A stretch of 64,000 nt of DNA from an uncultured Pelagibacteraceae bacterium (GTDB lineage: Bacteria; Pseudomonadota; Alphaproteobacteria; Pelagibacterales; Pelagibacteraceae). Made by a program: the position numbers and the translations under genes. The DNA lies in NCBI GenBank assembly GCA_902594655.1, contig CACJMW010000002.1, forward strand, positions 38,518 through 102,517, read 5' to 3'. This document shows positions 22,112 to 32,257 of the stretch, in pieces (within the stretch, counting starts at the first letter, position 1; every line of letters begins with the position of its first letter). Below the pieces are notes generated by a model. The model had not been told where the DNA came from. It worked only from the letters and a program-made list of their open reading frames with translations, and did not search any database.

Positions 22112-22138
22112 AAAAAAAAATGGGCCGAGGCCCATTTT
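22112..22138 (-). terminator. Rho-independent terminator/attenuator hairpin between metK and nusA
   Basis: AAAATGGGCC-GA-GGCCCATTTT perfect 10-bp arms; minus strand continues into T9 immediately before the nusA SD. Confidence 0.85.
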
Positions 22139-22194
22139 GAAATTTCAACAATGTGAGGCAAATATAGATATTTTTTTTATATTTTCAACTTTAT

Positions 22195-23364
22195 TTACTT
22201 ATTGAAAATATCAGCTTTATCTGTTTTTTCCCAAGAAAATTCACCATTTTTCTCTGGATCTCTTCCAAAATGACCGTAGGCTGCTGTTTTTTCGTAGATT
22301 GCCTTATTTAGACCAAGCATTTCTCTAATTCCTCTGGGGCTTAAATCAAAGTTTTCTTTTATTAATTTTTCAACATGTCTATTTTTTTCTTCATCATTTT
22401 CAAAGAGGTCTACATAAATAGATAGAGGTTTTGATACTCCTATTGCATAAGCCAATTGAATTAAACATTTTTCTGAAATTTTAGATGCAACAATATTTTT
22501 TGCTAGATACCTAGAGGCATACGCTGCTGATCTATCAACCTTCGTGGGATCTTTTCCTGAAAATGCTCCTCCTCCATGCGGTGCCGCACCACCATAAGTA
22601 TCTACAATAATTTTTCTTCCAGTTAATCCACTGTCTCCATCTGGACCTCCAATTACAAAATTGCCAGTAGGATTTACATAAATTTCTTTTTCATCTAATC
22701 CATTCAAAAGTGATTTTGGAATTGCTTTTTCTATATAGGGCTTAACTAATTCTCTTACTTGAGTTTGATTAACGTCAGCAGAATGCTGCGTTGAAATAAC
22801 TACAGATTTTACATTCGCGGGAACTCCTTCTTTATATTCAATGGTTATTTGGCTTTTTGAGTCTGGTTCAATATTTTTAAGTTTCCCTGATTTTCTATCT
22901 TCAGCCATTAATCTTAGAATTTTATGAGAATAATGTATCGGCGCAGGCATTAAAACTTCAGTTTCGCGGCAGGCATAACCAAACATAATTCCTTGATCAC
23001 CAGCTCCTTCATCTTTATTTCCAGAAGCATCGACCCCCATTGCAATATCTGCAGATTGAGAATGAAGATGACTTTCTATCTTTGTAGCGTCCTTCCATGT
23101 AAAGCCTTCTTGGTCGTATCCAATATCTTTAATGCATTCTCGAACTTTTTGTATTAATTCATCTTTTTTTATTTCTGGTCCTCTTACCTCGCCTGCAAGA
23201 ACAACTTTATTTGTAGTAGTCAATGTTTCACAAGCAACCCTGGAGTTTGGATCTGCACCCAAATACGAGTCAACTACCATATCTGATATTCTGTCACATA
23301 CTTTATCCGGATGACCTTCGGATACTGACTCGCTAGTAAAAAGATAGTTTTTTAAATTATTCAT
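22195..23364 (-). CDS. metK: S-adenosylmethionine synthase
   Basis: [51 protein letters not shown]. Confidence 0.97.
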   Translation of the reverse strand: MNNLKNYLFTSESVSEGHPDKVCDRISDMVVDSYLGADPNSRVACETLTTTNKVVLAGEVRGPEIKKDELIQKVRECIKDIGYDQEGFTWKDATKIESHLHSQSADIAMGVDASGNKDEGAGDQGIMFGYACRETEVLMPAPIHYSHKILRLMAEDRKSGKLKNIEPDSKSQITIEYKEGVPANVKSVVISTQHSADVNQTQVRELVKPYIEKAIPKSLLNGLDEKEIYVNPTGNFVIGGPDGDSGLTGRKIIVDTYGGAAPHGGGAFSGKDPTKVDRSAAYASRYLAKNIVASKISEKCLIQLAYAIGVSKPLSIYVDLFENDEEKNRHVEKLIKENFDLSPRGIREMLGLNKAIYEKTAAYGHFGRDPEKNGEFSWEKTDKADIFNK

Positions 23365-24907
23365 TTTTTATTTTTTTAAATGAAAATATAAAAAAAATAT
23401 ATAACAAAATAATCAAAAAATAGATTTTATTTCCATATGTGGAAAAAATGGTCTTATCAACATTTACAATTTCTTTTATTGATATAACACCCTCATTACC
23501 AATATTTACCATATCTAATATTGCGCCGGAAGGGTCGATAATTGCAGAAATTCCGTTATTTGCAGACCTTAGAGTGTACTTTCCGTATTCTATAGATCTG
23601 AAGATGCTATGAGCAAAATGTTGATATGGTCCAACTGAACTTCCAAACCATCCATCTTCAGATATATTTACTATAATATTATAATCATTATCATCGGATA
23701 ATTTGCCTGAATAAATAATTTCATAACAAATTAATGGTAACATTTTTATTGTTTTTTTTTCATTTAACTCAAATAATTTCCTCTCTGTGCTAGCTGAATA
23801 AGATTGATAATTATTAGTCAAAGATCTCAGTCCAATTTTAGATAGAATATTCTCTAATGGGAGAAATTCACCAAAAGGTACTAGTTTATTTTTATAATAT
23901 TGGTAAATAAGATTTGCTTCATTATCAATTATAGAAAAAGAATTATAAAATTTTTTTTCACCATTTTCAAAAATATCATCATTAATTCCTAAAATAATTC
24001 TGTGATTTTTTGAAAATGATTTTTTTAATAAATAATCATATTCAAATTTTAGAGATCTTAAATTTATATTTGGTATAACGCCCTCTGGCCAAATAAAAAT
24101 TGTATCATCTTGAGAATTTGGGTTGCTCAAATTAATTAATTTAATTAAAATTTTTTCATCATCTAAATTTGAATAAAATCTCTCAATTGGAATATTTGTT
24201 GATAAAATTTTTATTTCAGCTGGAAGTAAATCCGATTCAATTTTTCTAAAGTCATTTATTTTAAGACTTCCATATAAGTACGTAAATATGAAAATTACTA
24301 TTACAAAGGAAAACCCTAATATCTCATGTTTTTTTCTGCTTAAGTATAAAATTGATGGCACAGAAAAAAATGTAATTAAAATTGTATTAAATGCATAAAT
24401 ACCAACTACGGAAGTAATTTGAATAATTTTAATGTTTTCTAGAAAAGAATATGCAAAAAGGTTCCACGGAAAACCAGATAAAATTAATCCTCTTATAAAC
24501 TCAAAAAATCCTAATATTAATGAAAATGTTAAAATATTTGTAAATATTCCTTTTGGAAAAAATAAAAACTTAAATATCAAAAAAGCCATAGCGAAGAACA
24601 GGCTTATAAAAGCTGGTATAAGAATAATTGCGAAAGGAATTAAAAAAATAAAATTCTTATCATATAAAAGTGAGAGGGGTATCCAGTACAGGTTTGATAC
24701 AAAATATCCAAACCCGAAGAAGTATCCATAAAAGAAAAAATTTTTTAAATTTTTATCCTTATTTTTGAATAAAAATATAAATAACAAACTAAATGTTAAA
24801 AAGTTTATTAACCAATAATTATATGGTGGTAGGCTGAAAGAAGAAAAGACCCCAAGAAGGAAAATATATGAGTTTTCAAAAAAGTTTTTGTATTTTTTAA
24901 AAATCAA
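23357..24907 (-). CDS. lnt: Apolipoprotein N-acyltransferase
   Basis: Multiple TM segments plus nitrilase domain ([47 protein letters not shown]). Confidence 0.92.
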   Translation of the reverse strand: MIFKKYKNFFENSYIFLLGVFSSFSLPPYNYWLINFLTFSLLFIFLFKNKDKNLKNFFFYGYFFGFGYFVSNLYWIPLSLLYDKNFIFLIPFAIILIPAFISLFFAMAFLIFKFLFFPKGIFTNILTFSLILGFFEFIRGLILSGFPWNLFAYSFLENIKIIQITSVVGIYAFNTILITFFSVPSILYLSRKKHEILGFSFVIVIFIFTYLYGSLKINDFRKIESDLLPAEIKILSTNIPIERFYSNLDDEKILIKLINLSNPNSQDDTIFIWPEGVIPNINLRSLKFEYDYLLKKSFSKNHRIILGINDDIFENGEKKFYNSFSIIDNEANLIYQYYKNKLVPFGEFLPLENILSKIGLRSLTNNYQSYSASTERKLFELNEKKTIKMLPLICYEIIYSGKLSDDNDYNIIVNISEDGWFGSSVGPYQHFAHSIFRSIEYGKYTLRSANNGISAIIDPSGAILDMVNIGNEGVISIKEIVNVDKTIFSTYGNKIYFLIILLYIFFIFSFKKIKNE

Positions 24908-24908
24908 A

Positions 24909-25367
24909 CTAACCCTTTACCTTTTTAAAGATTTTATTTTCTATAGAATTCATTGCCCTATATTCCTTATCAGTTCTATGGTCAAAATTAAGTAGATGTA
25001 AAAATCCGTGAATGAATATTTTAATAAACCCATTTCTATAGTTACTTTTGTTATTTTTTGAAAATTCCTCAAAACTTATGACAATATCGCCTAAATAAAA
25101 TTTTTTATTTTTCATATTTTTTTTCAAATTTTTATTGTTGAAAAATGGAAATGAAAGTATATCTGTTGGTTTATTTTTTTTTCTAAATTTCTTATTTAAA
25201 AACTTTATTCTGCTATTGTTTGTCAATAATACAGTAATATATACTTTCCTATATGTAAATTTATAACGACCTGGTAATTTTGATAGAATTTTTTTTATTT
25301 GATCTTTTGGATTTTTAATTATCTTTTTCCAGTTCTTGGCCTCAACTAGAACATCAGCTTCAATCAT
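24909..25367 (-). CDS. ybeY: Endoribonuclease YbeY
   Basis: NKKFRKKNKPTDILSFPF, FIHGFLHLLNFDHRTDKEYRAM metal-binding motif. Confidence 0.92.
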   Translation of the reverse strand: MIEADVLVEAKNWKKIIKNPKDQIKKILSKLPGRYKFTYRKVYITVLLTNNSRIKFLNKKFRKKNKPTDILSFPFFNNKNLKKNMKNKKFYLGDIVISFEEFSKNNKSNYRNGFIKIFIHGFLHLLNFDHRTDKEYRAMNSIENKIFKKVKG

Positions 25368-26367
25368 TATCTTGTTTTTTGGAATAAGCTTTTACAATTT
25401 TTGAAACTAATGGATGTCTAACCACATCTCTATGATCAAAATCTACAATTGAAATCTCATCTAAATGGCCAAGTATTTTTTTTGACCTATCCAAACCAGA
25501 AAAATTTTTATTAGGCAAATCAATCTGCGTGGGATCACCATTTATTACAATCTTTGAGTTTTCTCCGATTCTAGTTAAAAACATTTTAATCTGTGTATCA
25601 GTTGCATTTTGTGCTTCATCTAAAATAGCAAAAGAGTTTTTTAAAGTTCTACCTCTCATAAAAGCTAGTGGAGCAATTTCAATATCTCCTACTTCAATTT
25701 TTTTTTGAATTTTCTCAAAATCTAACAAGTCATATAAAGAATCATATAAAGGCCTTAAGTATGGATCAACTTTCTCTCTCATGTCTCCGGGCAAGAAACC
25801 AAGCCTTTCACCTGCTTCAACAGCCGGTCTAGATAAAATTATTCTTTCTATCTTTTTGTCTAACAACATTGTTAGAGCCACTGCAACTGCTAAAAAAGTT
25901 TTACCTGTTCCTGCTGGCCCTGAAGATATTACTACATCGCTATTTCTTAGTGCTTTTACATAACTCTTTTGTTTTTCAGATCTTGGAATTACTGATTTTT
26001 TGGGTGTTTTAATTATGTAATTTATATTTACTTTTGTTTTATTATTTTCGTCTATCATAAATTTATTAATTGACGAAATTATATCTTTTTTTTCTACTGT
26101 TCCATTAATAATATATTGATCATACAAAAAAGTGATTGCATTTTTAACAACCTCATTTTTATTTTGATCATTTTTTAAAATTATTGAGTTACCTCTAGAA
26201 TAAATTGATGTATTCGTTATTTTTTCTAACTCTTTAATATTATTATTAAACTCACCTGACACCCCAAGTAAATCCTCATTATTTGAGAAAATTATACTAA
26301 TTGTATTATTTTCTGAATAGACAAACTTTAAATCTGATTTTTTTTCTTTAGAAATAGTATTATTCAA
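25360..26367 (-). CDS. phoH: PhoH-family ATPase
   Basis: VISSGPAGTGKTFLAVAVAL, RPAVEAGERLGFLPGDMREKVDPYLRPLYD, ILDEAQNAT. Confidence 0.93.
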   Translation of the reverse strand: MNNTISKEKKSDLKFVYSENNTISIIFSNNEDLLGVSGEFNNNIKELEKITNTSIYSRGNSIILKNDQNKNEVVKNAITFLYDQYIINGTVEKKDIISSINKFMIDENNKTKVNINYIIKTPKKSVIPRSEKQKSYVKALRNSDVVISSGPAGTGKTFLAVAVALTMLLDKKIERIILSRPAVEAGERLGFLPGDMREKVDPYLRPLYDSLYDLLDFEKIQKKIEVGDIEIAPLAFMRGRTLKNSFAILDEAQNATDTQIKMFLTRIGENSKIVINGDPTQIDLPNKNFSGLDRSKKILGHLDEISIVDFDHRDVVRHPLVSKIVKAYSKKQDND

Positions 26368-26368
26368 A

Positions 26369-27700
26369 TTATGCGGCCTTCATGTTATTATTAATTTTTC
26401 CAAAAAGCGTATTTTGGTTACTATTTTCTATTTTAACTTTTACTATTTTTCCAATATCCCGTTTATCTGCTTCTAATATAACTGAATTTAAATACTCATT
26501 TCTACCAAAGAATTTCCCTTGATGCTCTATTTTATTCTCCACAAGTACATCTATTTCTTTATGCTCTAAAAATTTATTATGGTTGATTTGATTTTTGAAC
26601 AACAAAGATTGTAGTTCAATTAATCTTTCTTTTGAAATATTATTGTCTACCTCTTTTAATTTTGATGCTTTAGTACCTGGACGAGAACTAAAGATAAATG
26701 AAAATGAATTTATAAATTTTATTTCTTTGACAAGTCTTATAGTTTGTTCAAAATCAGATTTCTCTTCTCCAGGATAACCTATTATAAAATCACTAGATAA
26801 TTTAATTAAAGGATTGATTTTAATTAATTTTTTATAAATATTTATATAGTCTTCTACCTTATGTTTTCTGTTCATAAGTTTTAAAACTTTGTCAGAACCA
26901 GATTGGATTGGCAAATGAATAAAGGGCATCAATTTCTTATTAGTTTTGTAACATTCAATTAAATCTTCTGACATGTCTACAGGGTGTGAAGTTGTATATC
27001 TAATCCTTTTTAATTCATCAAACTTTTCAAGTTCGTTTAATAAATTTGAAATTTTTAATTCATTATTATTTTCATAAAAACTATACGCATTTACATTTTG
27101 ACCTAATAATGTAATTTCTTTTGCTCCGTTCTTAATTAAATCCTCCGCTTCTTTTAAAATAGTTTTAAATGGTCTTGAGCACTCTGGACCTCTTGTATAT
27201 GGAACAACACAAAAATGGCAGAATTTATCACATCCTTCTTGAATTGTTAAAAATGAGGATATATTACTATCTGAATTTTTTATTTTGTCTAGAAAATCAA
27301 ATTTGGAAATTGTATCAAATTCTGTTTCAGTCTCTTTTTTATTTTTCTGAAAATTATTCAAAATTTTATTAATCTTGTGATATGATTGAGGTCCAATGAC
27401 TACATCAATGAAGGGTTCTCTTTTTAACATTTCCTCATTTTCTGCCTGAGCAACACATCCTGCGACAATCATTATAGGTTTTTTTTTATTTAAATATATT
27501 TGTTTAATTCTTCCAACTTCATGAAAAACTTTTTCTTTTGCTTTATCTCTAATATGACACGTATTAATAACATAACAATCTACATTGTTTTGGTCTTTAG
27601 ATTTTTCGTAACCAATATCTTTAACTAGATCTGTTATTCTATTGCTGTCATACACATTCATTTGACAGCCGAAGGTTTTAATAAATATTTTTTTATTCAC
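26369..27700 (-). CDS. miaB: tRNA-2-methylthio-N6-dimethylallyladenosine synthase
   Basis: IKTFGCQMNVYDS, radical-SAM CDKFCHFCVVPYTRGPE. Confidence 0.95.
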   Translation of the reverse strand: MNKKIFIKTFGCQMNVYDSNRITDLVKDIGYEKSKDQNNVDCYVINTCHIRDKAKEKVFHEVGRIKQIYLNKKKPIMIVAGCVAQAENEEMLKREPFIDVVIGPQSYHKINKILNNFQKNKKETETEFDTISKFDFLDKIKNSDSNISSFLTIQEGCDKFCHFCVVPYTRGPECSRPFKTILKEAEDLIKNGAKEITLLGQNVNAYSFYENNNELKISNLLNELEKFDELKRIRYTTSHPVDMSEDLIECYKTNKKLMPFIHLPIQSGSDKVLKLMNRKHKVEDYINIYKKLIKINPLIKLSSDFIIGYPGEEKSDFEQTIRLVKEIKFINSFSFIFSSRPGTKASKLKEVDNNISKERLIELQSLLFKNQINHNKFLEHKEIDVLVENKIEHQGKFFGRNEYLNSVILEADKRDIGKIVKVKIENSNQNTLFGKINNNMKAA

Positions 27701-28107
27701 TTATTTTTTTTTACACCATAAAGTTCTAACTTATGATCTACAAGTTCGTAGCCATATTTTTCAGCAACTTTTTTCTGTAACTTTTCAATTTCTTCATCTA
27801 CAAATTCAATTATTTCACCTGTTTTGACATCAATTAAGTGATCATGATGACTTTCGCTCAATTCTTCGTACCTGGCTTTACCTCCTTTAAATTCATGTTT
27901 AGCTACAATGCCTGACTCCTCAAAAAGTTTTACAGTTCTATAAACAGTTGCAATACTTATTTTAGAATCTATTTTTGAAACCCGAGTATATAATTCATCC
28001 ACATCAGGATGATCGGTTGCTTCAGACATAACTTTAGCAATTATTTTTCTTTGCTCAGTAAGCTTTACCCCTTTTGTTAAACATTTTTGCTCTATCGTTT
28101 CAGTCAT
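27697..28107 (-). CDS. fur: Fur-family transcriptional regulator (second paralog)
   Basis: GVKLTEQRKIIAKVMSEATDHPDVDELYTRVSKIDSKISIATVYRTVKLFEESGI; metal-binding HHDH. Confidence 0.85.
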   Translation of the reverse strand: MTETIEQKCLTKGVKLTEQRKIIAKVMSEATDHPDVDELYTRVSKIDSKISIATVYRTVKLFEESGIVAKHEFKGGKARYEELSESHHDHLIDVKTGEIIEFVDEEIEKLQKKVAEKYGYELVDHKLELYGVKKNK

Positions 28108-28116
28108 AATAAAAAA

Positions 28117-28494
28117 TTAATTTAAATATTTTGGTTGAATAAAAGCTTTTGTCAACCTTCCTTCTTTTAATAATTCAATCAAAATATTGTGGTTATTATT
28201 AGTTATTTGGTCTGAGTAATAACCATACAAATTAATATTTTTAACAGTCTTAATTGCTTTCGCAAGACTGATTGCTGATCTGATACTGGTATATTTACCT
28301 GGTCCCTGATTTACAAAAACATTATCAATTGTGGATAAATCAATATTTTTTTCTGAAAGAAAGTTAAAAACTAAATTTACCAATTCGTCAAAGTTTTTTC
28401 TACAGTTATCATGCTTAATATTATATTCTTTATCATTATACATGATTTTTAAAAAAATTATTTCCCCAGCAGTATCTATAATCAAATTATTCAT
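28117..28494 (-). CDS. tsaB: TsaB-like tRNA threonylcarbamoyladenosine biosynthesis protein (short)
   Basis: LIIDTAGEIIFL, VNQGPGKYTSIRSAISLAKAI; N-terminal ASKHA-like half only (125 aa). Confidence 0.75.
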   Translation of the reverse strand: MNNLIIDTAGEIIFLKIMYNDKEYNIKHDNCRKNFDELVNLVFNFLSEKNIDLSTIDNVFVNQGPGKYTSIRSAISLAKAIKTVKNINLYGYYSDQITNNNHNILIELLKEGRLTKAFIQPKYLN

Positions 28495-29506
28495 ATTATT
28501 TTTAATTCATATTGAAATAGCATATTCAAATGAAAGTTATAATAAATATTTTGCAAATGAGAAAGGAATTGTTTCTATAATGTATCATAGATTTAACGAG
28601 ACTAAGTATCCATCTACTAATATTCAGATGGATATTTTTAAAGAACACATAAATATTATTAAGGAAGGCGGCTATGAATTTTTAAATCCGAATTCACTTT
28701 CTGAAATATTTTTTGTTGAAAAGAAAGAAAAAAAATTTTTATTGACCATAGATGATGGTTATGTGTCTTTTTATAAAAATGCTTGGCCTTATCTTTTAGA
28801 AAATGAAATACCTTTTTTAATTTTTATATCAACAGAAGCTGTTGGAAAAAATGGCTATATGAATTGGGATCAAATAAAAGAGATTGAAAAATATGATTTT
28901 GTTTCTATTGGAAATCATTCACATTCACATGATTATTTAGTAAATTTTGATTTCAATGATTTTAAAAATGATATTAAAAAATCTATAAATATATTTAAAA
29001 ATAATTTAGGTTATAATCCTATTTTTTTTTCATATCCATTTGGAGAATGGAGTTCAGATCAGAAAAAGATTATAAGTGAAAATTTTGATTTTGCGTTTGG
29101 TCAACATTCTGGAGTAATTGATCTTAATAAAGATCAATATGAATTACCAAGATTTCCAATAAATGAAAAATATGGAAACCTAGAGAGATTCAAATTTATA
29201 GTAAACCTTTTACCCTTCCAATATAAAAAAGTTTTCCCTGAAGAAAAAATAATAGATGAAGATAACCCTCCTGAAATGAAAGTAGAATTTTTTAAGGATC
29301 AAGAAATTAATAATATTAACTGTTTTTCAAATGAAGGTACCGGTTGGGATAACTCAAAGTTGCAGATCGAAAACAATGTTTTAAAAATTAATTTTCGTGA
29401 CAAATTTAAACAAAGGAGAGGAAGAATTAATTGCTCTATAAAAGATAAAGATGGATGGAGATGGTTTGGTGTTCAATTTATTCTAAAAAATATAAAAGAA
29501 AATTAA
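28442..29506 (+). CDS. Polysaccharide deacetylase family protein with extra C-terminal domain
   Basis: NodB-type TIDDGYVSFYKNAWPYL, IGNHSHSHDYL, FSYPFGEWSSDQ; signal-like N-terminus from ATG 28442; exact start uncertain. Confidence 0.8.
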   Translation: MIFKKIISPAVSIIKLFILFLIHIEIAYSNESYNKYFANEKGIVSIMYHRFNETKYPSTNIQMDIFKEHINIIKEGGYEFLNPNSLSEIFFVEKKEKKFLLTIDDGYVSFYKNAWPYLLENEIPFLIFISTEAVGKNGYMNWDQIKEIEKYDFVSIGNHSHSHDYLVNFDFNDFKNDIKKSINIFKNNLGYNPIFFSYPFGEWSSDQKKIISENFDFAFGQHSGVIDLNKDQYELPRFPINEKYGNLERFKFIVNLLPFQYKKVFPEEKIIDEDNPPEMKVEFFKDQEINNINCFSNEGTGWDNSKLQIENNVLKINFRDKFKQRRGRINCSIKDKDGWRWFGVQFILKNIKEN

Positions 29507-30651
29507 ATCAGATTTTTAATAGCTTCGCTACTTGGTAGAATTTTAACATCGTCAAAATCAGTTAATGAGTTTTGTTCAATAATTTTTTTTAAAGTTTCTG
29601 TATATTTTTTCCCAGTTTCAGCATAATTATCTAAATAATTTACTAACTCCAAACTATTTAAATTACCTTCATTATCTCTTTGAATTGCTCTAGCGTATCG
29701 CATTTTTTTATAAGAGTTATGAGTATTTAGGTTTCTTGCATATGCTCTAACAGATGATTTTAATACATTAAACATCATTACTTTGTGGGTTGTTCCCGCC
29801 TCAGCAGCGGCTGGCTTAATACCTTTATCGGTATATGTCCACTGTCCAAATAAAGCGTTGCCCTCAAGTGCAAATCTTGATGTACCCCATCCGGTCTCTT
29901 TTGCGGCTTGAGCAATTGCCATGGATACTGGGATTATATCCATTCGTCTTTTTAAAGTTGGTATATCTTTTTTCAAAACACCGTATTGTTTAAATTTCTT
30001 ATTTAACCATTCATTATCTGAATTAGAATTATTGTTTTTATTTAAAATAGCAAAAAGTTTTTTTCTATCTAAAAGTATTTTATTATTCTCCTCTAGTATA
30101 AGTGGCAAAACTATTTGGATAAATAATTCTTTTCTTTTTTTAACATTTTGAATTTCCTTCAACTCATATGGAAGCTTGCCTATTTCCACGGGTTTTGCAA
30201 TTTTATTTAATCTAACATCTCTTAAATTATAATTTGTATCTTCAAAAAGTTGATATAGGACTGAAGCATTCAATCTTACTCCACTTTCAAGCGAATCCTC
30301 CTCGGTGACTTCACCATATAACTCCTGATAAACTAAATCTTGATCACTATCATTTTCATCATTTAAATCTAAATCTAATGATTTACCCTCTAAAACTAGA
30401 GATAATTTTTTATTTGATGCATTTTCAATTTCGGGGTTAGGTGTAAATATTTTGCTTAAGTATGTATGTGTTGGAGGTAGTAAATAAAAAAATAAAATAA
30501 TTAATAATGAGGCAAACGAAATTTTATATAAATTTATTAAACTATTTTTTTTATTTAAAACTGATTTTCTCGATATTAAAAAACCTTTTTTTAAAAGAAT
30601 TTTCCTTAAAGATTTAATGTCTATAGATTTTAATGAAACACCTTTAAGCAT
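29503..30651 (-). CDS. Bax-like N-acetylglucosaminidase-domain protein
   Basis: PVSMAIAQAAKETGWGTSRFALEGNALFGQWTY; N-terminal TM anchor. Confidence 0.8.
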   Translation of the reverse strand: MLKGVSLKSIDIKSLRKILLKKGFLISRKSVLNKKNSLINLYKISFASLLIILFFYLLPPTHTYLSKIFTPNPEIENASNKKLSLVLEGKSLDLDLNDENDSDQDLVYQELYGEVTEEDSLESGVRLNASVLYQLFEDTNYNLRDVRLNKIAKPVEIGKLPYELKEIQNVKKRKELFIQIVLPLILEENNKILLDRKKLFAILNKNNNSNSDNEWLNKKFKQYGVLKKDIPTLKRRMDIIPVSMAIAQAAKETGWGTSRFALEGNALFGQWTYTDKGIKPAAAEAGTTHKVMMFNVLKSSVRAYARNLNTHNSYKKMRYARAIQRDNEGNLNSLELVNYLDNYAETGKKYTETLKKIIEQNSLTDFDDVKILPSSEAIKNLI

Positions 30652-30655
30652 AATA

Positions 30656-31204
30656 TTAATTATTAATTGGAATAACTTCAGTAACCTCAGGAATATAATG
30701 TTTTAGTAAGTTTTCAACACCTTGTTTTAAGGTCATAGTAGAGCTTGGGCATCCTGAGCAGCTTCCTTGCATTTCAACTTTTACTTTGCCATCTTTATAT
30801 TCTTTAAATTTAATATCTCCCCCATCCCTTGCAACAGCGGGTCTTATTTTTGTTTCCAATATTTTTATTATTTTTTCTTCAATTTCATCCAAATTTTCTG
30901 TTTTATTTTTTTCTTTTGAACTTTCATAAACATGTTTTTTTCCACTTGAATAATATTCGTTTATAAATGAAATAATAATATGTTTTATTTCATTCCAGTC
31001 TTTATCAGAATTTTTGTTGACAGATAAAAATTCATCTGAAAGAAAAATTCCTGTAACTCCATTTACCGATAATATGTTTCTGATAAGTTCGTTTGAAGTC
31101 TGAGACTTTTCTGTAAATTCTACAGGTCCTGATAAGGAAACTTTCTCGCCAGGTAAAAATTTAAGTGAATTTGGATTTGGTGTATTTAAAGTTTGTACGA
31201 ACAT
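30656..31204 (-). CDS. NifU-like Fe-S cluster scaffold protein
   Basis: IRPAVARDGGDIKFKEYKDGKVKVEMQGSCSGCPSSTMTLKQGVENLLKHYIPEV; Nfu N-terminal domain present. Confidence 0.9.
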   Translation of the reverse strand: MFVQTLNTPNPNSLKFLPGEKVSLSGPVEFTEKSQTSNELIRNILSVNGVTGIFLSDEFLSVNKNSDKDWNEIKHIIISFINEYYSSGKKHVYESSKEKNKTENLDEIEEKIIKILETKIRPAVARDGGDIKFKEYKDGKVKVEMQGSCSGCPSSTMTLKQGVENLLKHYIPEVTEVIPINN

Positions 31205-31251
31205 ATAATGTATATAAATACAAAATTTTTTTTTTAAAGAATTAATTATTA

Positions 31252-32253
31252 TTAAAAACCGATGATTTTTTTAATATTTATAATTTTTTTGTATGCAATT
31301 TCATTTGCTTTGTCTGCGCCATCTTTTAAAATTTTATCTATGAATGTTTCATCCTTTAATAATTTATTTGTTTCATAGGAAATTGGTGAGATTTTTTCTA
31401 CAACTAAGTTTGCTAATTTCTCTTTTAAATCTGAAAAATTTTTTCCAGAAAACTCATTAATTGTTTTGGTTAGTGGCTGATCACTAAGACTTGAATAAAT
31501 ACCTAACAAATTTTCTGCTTCTGGTCTTTTTGATAATCCATTTTCATTATCAGGTAATGTTTGGGTATCTGTTTTTGCCTTTTTGATTTTGTTTGAAATT
31601 TGGTCGCTACTGTCTGTTAAATTAATTCTACTTAATTCTGACGGATCTGATTTACTCATTTTCTTATTTCCATCTTTTAAACTCATTATTCTCGCAAAAT
31701 TTTTTTGTATTAATGGTTCGGGCGCAACAAAAAAATTGGGTGATTTGAAATCTAAATTGAACTTGTTTGCAATATCTCTAGATAACTCTAAGTGTTGTTT
31801 CTGATCCTCTCCGACTGGTACATGAGTTGCATCATAAAGCAAAATGTCAGCAGCCATTAGAATAGGATAAACGTAAAGACCAACGCTGGCTTTTTCTTTA
31901 TCTTTACCAGCTTTTTCTTTAAATTGAGTCATTCTATTTAACCATCCCATCCTTGCAACACAACTAAGAATCCATGAAGCCTCTGAGTGAGCTGGGACTA
32001 AAGATTGATTAAAAATTATACTTTTTTTGTAATCTAGACCACTAGCAATAAATGTTGCTGCTGTTTCTCGAATATTTTTTTTTAACTGAATTGGATCTTG
32101 ATTAATCGTAATTGCGTGAAGATCAACTACACAATAGATACATGAATTATTATTATCATTTTGTAAATTTACAAAGTTTTTTATTGCACCTATATAATTT
32201 CCAAGATGAAGGTTGCCTGTAGGCTGAACTCCAGAAAATATTTTTTTACTCAT
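31252..32253 (-). CDS. trpS: Tryptophanyl-tRNA synthetase
   Basis: [18 protein letters not shown] (HIGH-like), KMSKSDPS (KMSKS). Confidence 0.97.
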   Translation of the reverse strand: MSKKIFSGVQPTGNLHLGNYIGAIKNFVNLQNDNNNSCIYCVVDLHAITINQDPIQLKKNIRETAATFIASGLDYKKSIIFNQSLVPAHSEASWILSCVARMGWLNRMTQFKEKAGKDKEKASVGLYVYPILMAADILLYDATHVPVGEDQKQHLELSRDIANKFNLDFKSPNFFVAPEPLIQKNFARIMSLKDGNKKMSKSDPSELSRINLTDSSDQISNKIKKAKTDTQTLPDNENGLSKRPEAENLLGIYSSLSDQPLTKTINEFSGKNFSDLKEKLANLVVEKISPISYETNKLLKDETFIDKILKDGADKANEIAYKKIINIKKIIGF

Positions 32254-32257
32254 ATAT

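Noticed and set aside
22151-23364. SAM riboswitch upstream of metK
   Set aside because: metK overlaps the end of lnt on the same strand (23357-23364), leaving no leader for a riboswitch.
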